Assembly (NCBI GenBank): GCA_017882405.1
Contig: JADGPO010000105.1
Location: 1 to 9,916, forward strand
Source: Solirubrobacteraceae bacterium
Lineage (GTDB): Bacteria > Actinomycetota > Thermoleophilia > Solirubrobacterales > Solirubrobacteraceae
Length of the DNA stretch: 9,916 bases
Direction: 5' to 3'
The position numbers and the translations under genes are program-made. Shown in pieces: positions 1-6,084 of this stretch. Below the pieces are notes generated by a model. That model was given only the letters and a program-made list of their open reading frames with translations, did not search any database and was not told where the DNA came from. The first letter of the stretch is position 1, and the number at the start of each line of letters is the position of its first letter.

Positions 1-269
1 ACCCGATCGCCTACTCGCTGGGGAACTTCGTCGGCTACCACACGCTGGGCGGCGGCGGACTGCTCTCCGAGAGCGGGATCTTCCGCGTCACCCTGTCGGA
101 TCGCGGGGCCCTGCTGGCCGCGCGCTGGATCTCGGTCCACCTTTACGACGGACTGCCGCACCCCGAGCGCAGCAACGCTGCCGCCCGGCTGGTGGCCGGC
201 CTGTCGCGTCAGGACTTCCCCACGCGGCACTTCGACATCGGCCCCGACGGGCGCTTCCGGCTGCCGTAG
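1..269 (+). CDS. CapA-like protein (poly-gamma-glutamate/metallophosphatase family), C-terminal part
   Basis: This is the last 88 codons of a gene that begins before the window; the reading frame starts at base 3 and stops with TAG at 267-269. Near its start it reads PIAYSLGNFVGY, which matches the conserved late motif (YSLGNF) of the CapA/PGA_cap calcineurin-like family. The motif is followed by beta-strand-like text (SGIFRVTLSDRGALLAARW) and a short tail ending FRLP. Family members are usually 300-400 residues, so about a quarter is visible and the metal-binding motifs lie outside the window. CapA-type proteins act at the cell envelope in polyglutamate capsule synthesis, but many homologues have unknown substrates. 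The family call rests mainly on one motif. No terminator is visible after the stop. Confidence 0.7.
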   Translation, partial: PIAYSLGNFVGYHTLGGGGLLSESGIFRVTLSDRGALLAARWISVHLYDGLPHPERSNAAARLVAGLSRQDFPTRHFDIGPDGRFRLP

Positions 270-316
270 AGCTCGAGCGGTCTCTGCCGGACCTTCCCGC
301 TGTTTGACGTCGGTGA

Positions 317-325
317 TGCTAGAAT
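317..325 (+). promoter_or_regulatory. Extended -10 promoter element before vapB
   Basis: The sequence TGCTAGAAT is a TGN extended -10 box with TAGAAT in place of TATAAT. A TTGAC at 304-308 is too close (about 11 bp) to act as its -35, which is tolerable for an extended -10 promoter. The predicted transcription start, 6-7 bases downstream, falls at about 331-333. That is where the N-terminal strand of the antitoxin begins to be encoded, so a leaderless vapBC message is likely. This is inferred from the sequence only. Confidence 0.45.
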
Positions 326-331
326 TACGAC

Positions 332-580
332 ATCACGCGCACCACGATCACTCTCGAAGACGATGTCATGGCACTGATCGAGAGCGAGCGAGCGCGGACG
401 GGCGAATCGTTCCGGGTGGCGGTCAACCGCCTTCTTCGCCGGAGCGCGCGCCCCGCACCGCCGGCTGTCGCGCCGGCGCTGCCGGAGCTTCCTGGAGGTC
501 CGATCCAGGACGTCTCCGACGTGTCGTCGCTGCTCGCAGGCCTCGATGACGAGCGACGTGCCCAACGCGGCGTCGCGTGA
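332..580 (+). CDS. vapB: VapB-like ribbon-helix-helix antitoxin
   Basis: This is the antitoxin of a type II pair and should bind and neutralise the PIN toxin encoded immediately downstream, and repress the shared promoter. The frame reads ITRTTITLEDDVMALIESER and continues RTGESFRVAVNRLLRR: a beta strand then two helices, as in VapB ribbon-helix-helix proteins. The tail DVSDVSSLLAGLDDE resembles toxin-binding tails. The start is a problem. The strand that family members place right after Met is here encoded from ATC (332) and ACG (335). The first ATG in frame is at 368 and would delete that DNA-contacting strand. An in-frame TAG at 320-322 rules out a start further upstream. I give the frame from 332 (82 residues); the conservative version is 368-580 (70 residues). 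The gene ends in TGA at 578-580, overlapping the toxin GTG by four bases. Confidence 0.7.
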   Translation: MTRTTITLEDDVMALIESERARTGESFRVAVNRLLRRSARPAPPAVAPALPELPGGPIQDVSDVSSLLAGLDDERRAQRGVA

Positions 581-1011
581 CGCTCGTGGACACGAACCTG
601 CTGGTCTACGCGACCTTCGCGGACGCGCCGGAGCACGTCCGTGTTCGCGGATGGCTCCAGGCACGGCTCGCCGAGGGCGAGGGCACGGTCGTCCTGTGCT
701 GGCCGGTCGTGTACGCGTTCGTCCGGCTCATCACGAGCGCAAGGGTGTTCGGGCAGCACGCGGTTAGGGTTAGAGAGGGGTGGGCTGTCGCGGCGGCCTA
801 TCTGGAGCAGCCCGCCGTCCGCCTCGTCGCCCCAGGTGCCGGGCACATGTCGATCGCCACGGAGCTCGCCGGGACCCCGGGCCTGCGCAGCGACGATGTT
901 CCCGACGTTGAGATCGCCGCGCTGGCGATCGAGCATGGGCTCGTTCTCGCCTCGCACGACCACGGATTCCGCAGGTTCGCTCACCTGCGCGTCATCGACC
1001 CGCTCGGGTGA
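577..1011 (+). CDS. vapC: VapC-like PIN-domain ribonuclease toxin
   Basis: This is a 144-residue PIN-domain protein, a Mg2+-dependent RNase of the VapC toxin family, which stops growth by cutting tRNA, rRNA or mRNA when its antitoxin is lost. It opens MTLVDTNLLVYA, with the first catalytic acid at D5. The middle WPVVYAFVRLITSARVF matches the actinobacterial VapC subgroup. The late block PDVEIAALAIEHG supplies D110, and ASHDHGFRRF supplies D128. It ends LRVIDPLG, a usual ending for the group, so it looks complete. The GTG start at 577 overlaps the vapB stop (GTGA), showing translational coupling. Codons around 762-776 include AGG and AGA for arginine, unusual in this GC-rich window. The gene's last 31 bases overlap an antisense antitoxin gene. 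Confidence 0.88.
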   Translation: MTLVDTNLLVYATFADAPEHVRVRGWLQARLAEGEGTVVLCWPVVYAFVRLITSARVFGQHAVRVREGWAVAAAYLEQPAVRLVAPGAGHMSIATELAGTPGLRSDDVPDVEIAALAIEHGLVLASHDHGFRRFAHLRVIDPLG

Positions 1012-1223
1012 CCGCGCCGCGGCCGGCCAGCAAGCTCTCCCACGGTCGGAACGCGTGCGATCTCGCGCATCCGAGTGAGCATGAACTCGTTCAGGGATTG
1101 GCCGGCCAGCGCGGCCTGCTCCTTCAGGCGCCGGTGCACGTCGTCTGGAACGCCTCGGATCGGGACGTTTGACGTGTGCGGGCGGCTCAAAGCTCGTCGA
1201 GCAGCTCGCACTCGGCGCATCAT
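981..1223 (-). CDS. Orphan FitA/VapB-like antitoxin, probably with an altered C-terminus
   Basis: The core, SNVPIRGVPDDVHRRLKEQA followed by LAGQSLNEFMLTRMREIA, is a ribbon-helix-helix DNA-binding domain of the FitA/VapB type. The family then usually has a toxin-wrapping tail such as PTLEELLxRI. Here only VPTVGEL is recognisable before an arginine/proline/glycine stretch and a stop, and the last residues are antisense to the 3' end of vapC. No toxin gene follows on this strand, so it is an orphan or a remnant. Starts are ambiguous. Tandem ATGs at 1223 and 1220 follow a GGAG with almost no spacing, and a TTG lies at 1190. The position where relatives place Met is ACG (1175-1173). It might cross-regulate the neighbouring vapBC, but that is speculation. 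Confidence 0.6.
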   Translation of the reverse strand: MMRRVRAARRALSRPHTSNVPIRGVPDDVHRRLKEQAALAGQSLNEFMLTRMREIARVPTVGELAGRPRRGHPSGSMTRR

Positions 1224-1486
1224 CTCCAGCCGGGAGGCGTCCCTGGGAAGCGCCGGCCGCCGCCGGTCGTCGTCCGTGGACCCTGAGCGTTGCACTGTCA
1301 TGGTTGAAGGATTGTGTCAGTGCTCCCAGCCGCGCAGACCCAGCTCGTAGGTCTGGCCGGTCAGGTCGGCCCCGAAGTTGTGGTGTGGCTGCTCGTCGCA
1401 CCCTGGCACTGGCGCTGCTCGACCGACCGCCGCTCTGAGGCGCCCAGCCCGGCCGCTCGGTATCGTCAGCGGGCGGTCTTTTCCCG
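1224..1486. other. Intergenic stretch between antitoxin remnant and rmlC
   Basis: About 260 bp with no gene I can defend. It holds a short - strand open segment ending in TGA (1317-1319) whose last residues look protein-like, and a possible stem-loop with a T run just before rmlC. I see no clear promoter for rmlC and no transposon ends. Confidence 0.5.
1426..1482 (+). terminator. Possible stem-loop with T run before rmlC
   Basis: ACCGCC at 1426-1431 can pair with GGCGGT at 1472-1477. CTGA (1435-1438) and TCAG (1466-1469) could extend the stem with bulges, and TTTT follows at 1479-1482. The loop is long (27 bases) and itself GC-rich, and the T run is short. The structure ends four bases before the rmlC ATG. 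It could stop transcripts arriving from the toxin islet or act in the rmlC leader. Folding was judged by eye. Confidence 0.3.
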
Positions 1487-2047
1487 ATGCAGAAGCTCCC
1501 GACCAAGCTCATAGGGTCCGTCCTGCTGGCCCCAGTGGTCCACGGCGACGAGCGTGGATTCTTTCTCGAGGCCTATCGGATCAGCTCGTTCGCCGAGCTC
1601 GGCGTGACCGACGAGTTCGTCCAGGACAATCACTCGCGCTCGCGTGCCGGGATCGCGCGCGGCATGCATTTCCAGCCCGGCCAGGCCAAGCTGGTGCGCT
1701 GCGTGCGCGGGGCGATCTACGACGTGATCGTCGACATCCGGCCCGAATCGCCGCAATTCGGACAGTGGGAGGGATTCAGGCTCGACGATTCCGATCACTG
1801 GCAGCTGTACGTTCCGGACGGTTTCGCTCACGGTTTCTGCGTGCTCTCCGAGCTCGCCGACGTCACCTACAAGGTCACGTCCTACTACGACCCCGAGCGA
1901 GAAAGCGGGTTTGCGTTTGACGACCCGGAGGTCGGGATCGACTGGCCCCAGGGTTTGACGGTGTCCGAGCGCGACCGCAATGCCGTCAGCTTGGCCGAGC
2001 TGCGGCCTTCGCTGCCGCCCGTCCCGGTGACGGTGGGCGATGCGTGA
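1487..2047 (+). CDS. rmlC: dTDP-4-dehydrorhamnose 3,5-epimerase
   Basis: RmlC epimerises dTDP-4-keto-6-deoxyglucose at C3 and C5, the third step of dTDP-L-rhamnose synthesis for cell-wall and surface polysaccharides; it is cytosolic and dimeric. The 186 residues match the family's usual 180-200. Visible marks are DERGFFLEAYR (21-31), VQDNHSRS (46-52), the catalytic histidine in RGMHFQ (H61), K68, D83 in the strand YDVIVDIR, VPDGFAHGF (109-117), the YKVTSYYDPE block with the catalytic tyrosine region (133-134), and D163 in SERDRN, the likely partner of H61. All key residues are present. The ATG at 1487 has no clear ribosome site but places the family's N-terminus correctly. The other rhamnose genes (rmlA, rmlB, rmlD) are not in the window. 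The 3' end overlaps the next gene by eight bases. Confidence 0.93.
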   Translation: MQKLPTKLIGSVLLAPVVHGDERGFFLEAYRISSFAELGVTDEFVQDNHSRSRAGIARGMHFQPGQAKLVRCVRGAIYDVIVDIRPESPQFGQWEGFRLDDSDHWQLYVPDGFAHGFCVLSELADVTYKVTSYYDPERESGFAFDDPEVGIDWPQGLTVSERDRNAVSLAELRPSLPPVPVTVGDA

Positions 2048-3023
2048 GCGCCTGACCGTCGGACCGCTCGGCTACCGGCGGGTCGCCTACCTCACGCTGG
2101 CGTCGCTGACGCTGATCGTCATGACCGGTGCGGCGGTGCGCCTGACGGACTCCGGACTGGGGTGTCCGAACTGGCCGCGCTGTTACGGCGGAGCGCTGCC
2201 ACCGCTGTCGGGCCATGCCCTGATCGAGTTCGGCAACCGGGCTCTCTCCGGCCTCGTGGGGGTCCTCACCGTGATCGCCGCCGGGCTGGCCTTCACCCGC
2301 CGGCCGTTCCGGCGCGACCTGGCGGTGCTGGCCGTGATCCTGCCGCTGGGGGTCGTCGCCCAGGCGGTGCTGGGCGGCTTCACCGTGCGCGAGCACCTCG
2401 CTCCCGGATTCGTGATGGGCCACTTCAGCCTCTCGATGCTGATCCTGATTGCGGCCGTCGCGCTCGCCTGGCGGGCGCGCTGGATTGGACCCCACCCACC
2501 CCCACGTCCCCGCAGCAGCGATCGCGTGAGCGTGTGGTCGGTTCGCGCACTGACTCCGCTGGCCGGCCTGACGATCTTCGCCGGCACGGCCGCCACGGCG
2601 GCCGGCCCCCACTCCGGGGGCTTCTCCGGCCAGCGGATCCATCGTCTGCACTTCGAGGGGGCCAGCACGCTGATGTGGGTGGTGCACCGCCACGCGACGA
2701 TCGCCGCCCTGTTCGGGGTCGCGGTGATCGCCGTGTGGCTGCTGCGCCGACACCGCGGCGCGGCGGTCAACGAGCTCGAGCCCCTGACCGTGCTCGGCGT
2801 GCTGGTGGCCGCGCAGGGCCTCGTCGGCAGCGTGCAGTACGAGCTGCACCTGCCCTCCGACATGGTCTGGGTCCATGTGGTGCTGGCCACGTTCAGCTGG
2901 CTGGCCGCGCTGTGGGCCTGGGCGGACGCCGGGCCGGTGGTGCCGCGCCGCGTGGCCGCCGCCGAGATGCCCGAGCCGGGTCGGCGCGAGCCCGCCGACG
3001 CCCGCGAGCTCGAGGCCGTATAG
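2040..3023 (+). CDS. ctaA: Heme A synthase, CtaA/COX15 family
   Basis: This membrane enzyme oxidises the C8 methyl of heme O to make heme A for aa3-type cytochrome oxidase. The 327 residues form about eight membrane helices in two halves joined by a proline-rich loop (about 146-165). Family marks are RLTDSGLGCPNWPRCYG, with the regulatory cysteine pair C42 and C48, then EFGNRALSG (63-71), GHFSLSM (H128), WVVHRHAT (H216) and WVHVVLATF (H279). B. subtilis CtaA has a histidine in the EFxHR-like motif; here that position is N66, which I recall as common in actinobacterial members, so it is probably not a defect. The ATG lies inside the end of rmlC, implying coupled translation, although the two functions are unrelated. 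The charged C-terminal tail (303-327) is not conserved. The next gene's ribosome site overlaps this gene's stop. Confidence 0.9.
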   Translation: MRERLTVGPLGYRRVAYLTLASLTLIVMTGAAVRLTDSGLGCPNWPRCYGGALPPLSGHALIEFGNRALSGLVGVLTVIAAGLAFTRRPFRRDLAVLAVILPLGVVAQAVLGGFTVREHLAPGFVMGHFSLSMLILIAAVALAWRARWIGPHPPPRPRSSDRVSVWSVRALTPLAGLTIFAGTAATAAGPHSGGFSGQRIHRLHFEGASTLMWVVHRHATIAALFGVAVIAVWLLRRHRGAAVNELEPLTVLGVLVAAQGLVGSVQYELHLPSDMVWVHVVLATFSWLAALWAWADAGPVVPRRVAAAEMPEPGRREPADARELEAV

Positions 3024-3028
3024 GAAGG
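3022..3028 (+). promoter_or_regulatory. Ribosome binding site deciding the GTG start of the response regulator
   Basis: AGGAAGG sits seven bases before GTG at 3036 and partly overlaps the ctaA stop codon (TAG, 3021-3023). It is the clearest Shine-Dalgarno sequence in the window and supports the GTG start over any start further downstream. Confidence 0.75.
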
Positions 3029-3035
3029 CGACGCT

Positions 3036-3806
3036 GTGACGCCCGATACGATCGCGTCCACGCCAGTGTCCTCATCACCGTCCAGTCAGACGCCGCCGCC
3101 GGGACGCCCTGCCGATGCCACGCTCAGCATCCTGGTCGTCGACGACGAGTCCGACCTGCGCGAGATGCTCACCCGCTCGTTTTCTCGCGAGGGCCATCGC
3201 GTGCTGGCCGTGGCTGACGGACGCGCGGCGATCGATCGAGCCAGCACCGACAACTTCGACGTTGTGCTGCTCGACGTGGCGCTCGGCCCCGGACCTGACG
3301 GCTATGAGGTCTGCCGGACGCTGCGCAACCGCCGCAACGTAGTGCCGATCATCATGCTCACCGCGCTGGACTCCGAGGCCGACGCCGTGCTCGGGCTGGA
3401 GGCGGGCGCCGACGACTACGTCACCAAGCCGTTCGGCCTGGCCGAGCTGCGCAGCCGGATCCGGGCGGTGCTGCGCCGCGCCGGCACCCGTGCGATGGGC
3501 GACGAGGTGCTGCTCGTCGGTCCGATCGCGTTGGACCGGGCACAGCGCGAGGTCACCATCGAGGGCGCGTCGGTCAAGCTCACGTTCTCGGAGTTCGAGC
3601 TGCTGGACGCCCTGATGGCCGACCCGGGACGGCTGCTCAACCGCCAGGAGCTGCTGCGGGCGATCTGGGGCGACAGCGCCTACCGCGATCCACGCGCCAT
3701 CGACGTCCATATACGCCATCTGCGAGAGAAGCTGGAGCCCGAGCCGGAGAAGCCGCGGTACATACTCACCGTGCGCGGCGCCGGCTATCGACTGCGAGGG
3801 CCATAG
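3036..3806 (+). CDS. OmpR/PhoB-type response regulator
   Basis: This is the output half of a two-component system: phosphorylation by its kinase should switch DNA binding. After a Ser/Thr/Pro-rich leader of about 28 residues comes a receiver domain (about 30-148) with the acidic pair D36/D37 in LVVDDE, phospho-acceptor D80 in VVLLDVAL, T109 in IIMLTA and K131 in VTKPF. A winged-helix Trans_reg_C domain follows (about 158-254), with LTFSEFELLDALM, RAIWGD and a recognition region IDVHIRHLREKLE, ending TVRGAGYRL. The loop after the phospho-Asp (LGPGPDGYEV) is slightly longer than the common LPGMDG form. The 256 residues are complete. The kinase gene starts two bases after the stop, so the pair is certainly co-expressed. 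The regulated genes cannot be told from the sequence; placement behind ctaA makes envelope or respiration targets possible. Confidence 0.92.
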   Translation: MTPDTIASTPVSSSPSSQTPPPGRPADATLSILVVDDESDLREMLTRSFSREGHRVLAVADGRAAIDRASTDNFDVVLLDVALGPGPDGYEVCRTLRNRRNVVPIIMLTALDSEADAVLGLEAGADDYVTKPFGLAELRSRIRAVLRRAGTRAMGDEVLLVGPIALDRAQREVTIEGASVKLTFSEFELLDALMADPGRLLNRQELLRAIWGDSAYRDPRAIDVHIRHLREKLEPEPEKPRYILTVRGAGYRLRGP

Positions 3807-3808
3807 CC

Positions 3809-5284
3809 ATGCCAAGGCTGCGGGGATGGGGCCCCTTCGGCCTGCGCGGCCGGATCGTGGGCGCCGTGCTGGTGACCACCGTGGCAACCCTGGCGATCGC
3901 CGCCGTCGCCCTGCTCGGACCGCTGGAGCAGAGCCTGCGCAACGCCGAGCAGAGCACGCTCTCGAAGCACCTTCACCAGTCGGAGATTCGCCGATTCGAG
4001 AAGCTGCCGGCGCTGGACGAGCCGACGTCGGCCGGCCGGCTGGAGGCACTCACGCGCCAGCTGGGGAGCACGACCGGCGCCAGCGTCACCGTGTTCGGCT
4101 ACCCGGGCTTCAACGGCGAAGGAAGCGTGCCCGTCTTCGGCCAGGCTGGCAGCACGGATGCCGTCGACGTCAGCGACGAGGCCATCGCCTCTGCGTTTCG
4201 TGCCAAGCGCCCCCACTACCGCTTCGTCTCGCTCGACGGCAGCGAGTACGTCGCAGCGACCATTCCGTTCACCAACCACGGTCTCGGCTATGTGCTGGTG
4301 GTGCGCAAGTCGATCGACGAGATCGGCGACGCAGTCGACGTGGTCCGGCGCGCGTTCGTCGACGCGGCGCTCGCCGGCCTGGCGCTGACGCTGATCCTGG
4401 GAATCCCCCTGTCGGCGCGCCTGGTGCGCCGCCTGCGCCGCCTGCGCGAGGCGGCGCTGGAGCTTGCCCAGGAGGGCCCCGGCGGGCGGGTGCCGGTGGA
4501 CCGCGCGCGCGACGAGGTGGGGGACCTGGCGCGGACCCTGGCCACCATGCAGCAGCGTCTGCAGATCCAGGAAGAGGCGCGGCGGGCATTCGTGGCCACC
4601 GCCTCGCACGAGCTGCGCACGCCGCTGACGTCGCTGGACGGCATGCTCGAGCTGCTCGACGACGACCTGCGCTACGCCGAGCCCGACCTGGAGGACGCGC
4701 GGGCGCTGCTGGGGCGGGCCCGGGCCCAGTCGCGCCGCCTTGGTCGACTCGCAGCCGATCTCCTCGATCTCAGCCGGATCGATGCTCAGGTGGAGCTGCG
4801 CTCGGAACCGGTGGAGCTCGGCGAGCTCAGCCGGGCGGTGCTCGCGGAGTTCGAGCTGGGGAACGACGAGCGGGGGATCCGGTCCGCGCTGGAAGATCGC
4901 GGCGGCTCGGTGTGGGCGCTCGGCGATCCCGGCAGCATCGCGCGGATCCTGCGCATCCTGCTCGACAACGCGGTGCGCATCAGCCCCGCCGGCTCCGAGA
5001 TCCGGGTCGCTCTGCGCCGCTCGCCCGATGTGGCGATCAGCGTGTGCGACGAGGGCCCGGGCGTGGCTGATGAGGAGCGCGAGGCGATCTTCAGCCGCTT
5101 CCGTCGCGGCCGCGACACCGCCGGGCAGGCGGGCTTCGGGCTCGGACTGGCGATCGGGCGCGAGCTGGCCGAGCGAATGGGCGGCGCGCTGGTGCTGGAG
5201 GACGGCGACGGCATCGGGGCCACCTTCACGCTCAAGCTCCCGCGGGCACTCGCCGCGGATCACGACCCGGTAGCCGTCGCCTGA
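3809..5284 (+). CDS. Sensor histidine kinase with HAMP domain
   Basis: This is the membrane sensor of the system, expected to autophosphorylate on histidine and pass phosphate to the preceding regulator. Order along 491 residues: membrane helix 1 (about 16-37), an extracytoplasmic sensing region (about 38-183) with no family I recognise, membrane helix 2 (about 184-204), HAMP linker (about 205-257), HisKA with the H-box ATASHELRTPLTS (H267), and an HATPase domain. That domain has the N-box LLDNAVR (N387), G1 box CDEGPGV (413-419), F-box IFSRFRRG (428-434) and G2 box GFGLGLAIG (442-450). All catalytic boxes are intact. The ATG at 3809 is two bases after the regulator stop. The sensing region is hydrophilic and contains Q/S/T-rich segments; its ligand is unknown. 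Confidence 0.92.
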   Translation: MPRLRGWGPFGLRGRIVGAVLVTTVATLAIAAVALLGPLEQSLRNAEQSTLSKHLHQSEIRRFEKLPALDEPTSAGRLEALTRQLGSTTGASVTVFGYPGFNGEGSVPVFGQAGSTDAVDVSDEAIASAFRAKRPHYRFVSLDGSEYVAATIPFTNHGLGYVLVVRKSIDEIGDAVDVVRRAFVDAALAGLALTLILGIPLSARLVRRLRRLREAALELAQEGPGGRVPVDRARDEVGDLARTLATMQQRLQIQEEARRAFVATASHELRTPLTSLDGMLELLDDDLRYAEPDLEDARALLGRARAQSRRLGRLAADLLDLSRIDAQVELRSEPVELGELSRAVLAEFELGNDERGIRSALEDRGGSVWALGDPGSIARILRILLDNAVRISPAGSEIRVALRRSPDVAISVCDEGPGVADEEREAIFSRFRRGRDTAGQAGFGLGLAIGRELAERMGGALVLEDGDGIGATFTLKLPRALAADHDPVAVA

Positions 5285-5328
5285 GGCGCGCGTCGCCCGC
5301 CTCCCTTAGCTGACAGCATCACCACGCG

Positions 5329-6075
5329 ATGGACGAGAAGCTGATGCAGCAGACGCTCGCCGTCGACGAGCATCACTGGTGGTACCGGGGCCGCCGGCGG
5401 ATCATCCGCGCCGAGCTCCAGCGCCTTGCGCTGCCCGCGGGCGCGCGGGTGCTGGACGCCGGATGCGGCTCGGGCCGCACGCTGCAGGACCTCGTCGACT
5501 ATGGCGAGGTGAGCGGCATCGAGCTGCACGAGGACGCGGCGCAGATGGCGCGCTCGCGTGGGCACGGCGAGGTCCGCGTCGGTCGTCTGGAGGCGCTGCC
5601 GTGGCCCGACGCCAGCTTTGACCTGATCACCTGCCTGGACGTGATCGAGCACACGCCGGACGACCGCGCCGCGCTGGCCGAGCTGCACCGGGTCTGTCGT
5701 CCCGGCGGCTGGCTGCTGGTCACGGTCCCCGCCTATCCGGCGCTGTGGTCGCTGCACGACGAGGCCAACCACCACTACCGCCGGTACTCGCGCGCCGCCC
5801 TGGCGCAGGCCGCCGGCGCAGCCGGCTGGACGGTGACGCGCCTGAGCTCGTTCAACAGCGTGCTGCTGGCACCGGCGGCGGCGGTTCGTCTGGCGCAGCG
5901 CCGCTTCGGCGCCCACGACCGACACAGCAACGACCTGGCGATCGGCCCGGCGTGGCTCAACGACGCGCTCGAGGCACCGCTGGCGCTGGAGGCGAGCTGG
6001 CTGGCGCGGGGGCGCACGCTGCCGTTCGGCCTGTCGCTGGTGGCGGTGCTTCGCCGCTCTCCGGCAGGCCCGTGA
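5329..6075 (+). CDS. Class I SAM-dependent methyltransferase
   Basis: A 248-residue Rossmann-fold methyltransferase. It starts with a block ending DEHHWWYRGRRR (13-24), typical of a group often found beside glycosyltransferases and polyprenyl-sugar enzymes. Motif I is VLDAGCGSG (41-49), the acidic residue binding SAM ribose is E65 in VSGIELHE, a later motif reads FDLITCLDVIEHTPDD (97-112), and a post-motif block reads RVCRPGGWLLVTVPAY. The substrate is not evident; methylation of a lipid, sugar or small envelope molecule is plausible from family context only. It follows the kinase gene by 44 bp with no visible terminator or strong ribosome site, so it may be read from the same transcript. The next gene begins nine bases after its stop, in the same frame. 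Confidence 0.85.
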   Translation: MDEKLMQQTLAVDEHHWWYRGRRRIIRAELQRLALPAGARVLDAGCGSGRTLQDLVDYGEVSGIELHEDAAQMARSRGHGEVRVGRLEALPWPDASFDLITCLDVIEHTPDDRAALAELHRVCRPGGWLLVTVPAYPALWSLHDEANHHYRRYSRAALAQAAGAAGWTVTRLSSFNSVLLAPAAAVRLAQRRFGAHDRHSNDLAIGPAWLNDALEAPLALEASWLARGRTLPFGLSLVAVLRRSPAGP

Positions 6076-6084
6076 GCGCGCCCG

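Noticed and set aside
763..774. Telomere-like GGTTAGGGTTAG
   Set aside because: Only two units, inside the vapC reading frame; a chance match in coding sequence, not a telomeric or replication feature.
1021..1110. Repeated GGCCGGCCAGC (1021-1031 and 1100-1110)
   Set aside because: An 11-base GC-only palindromic motif seen twice within a gene in GC-rich DNA; no further copies or flanking structure to suggest a mobile repeat.
3785..5263. 492-codon open frame antisense to the sensor kinase
   Set aside because: Shadow frame from high-GC third positions; its sequence is rich in H, Q, R and A with no domain, while the + strand kinase has all catalytic boxes.
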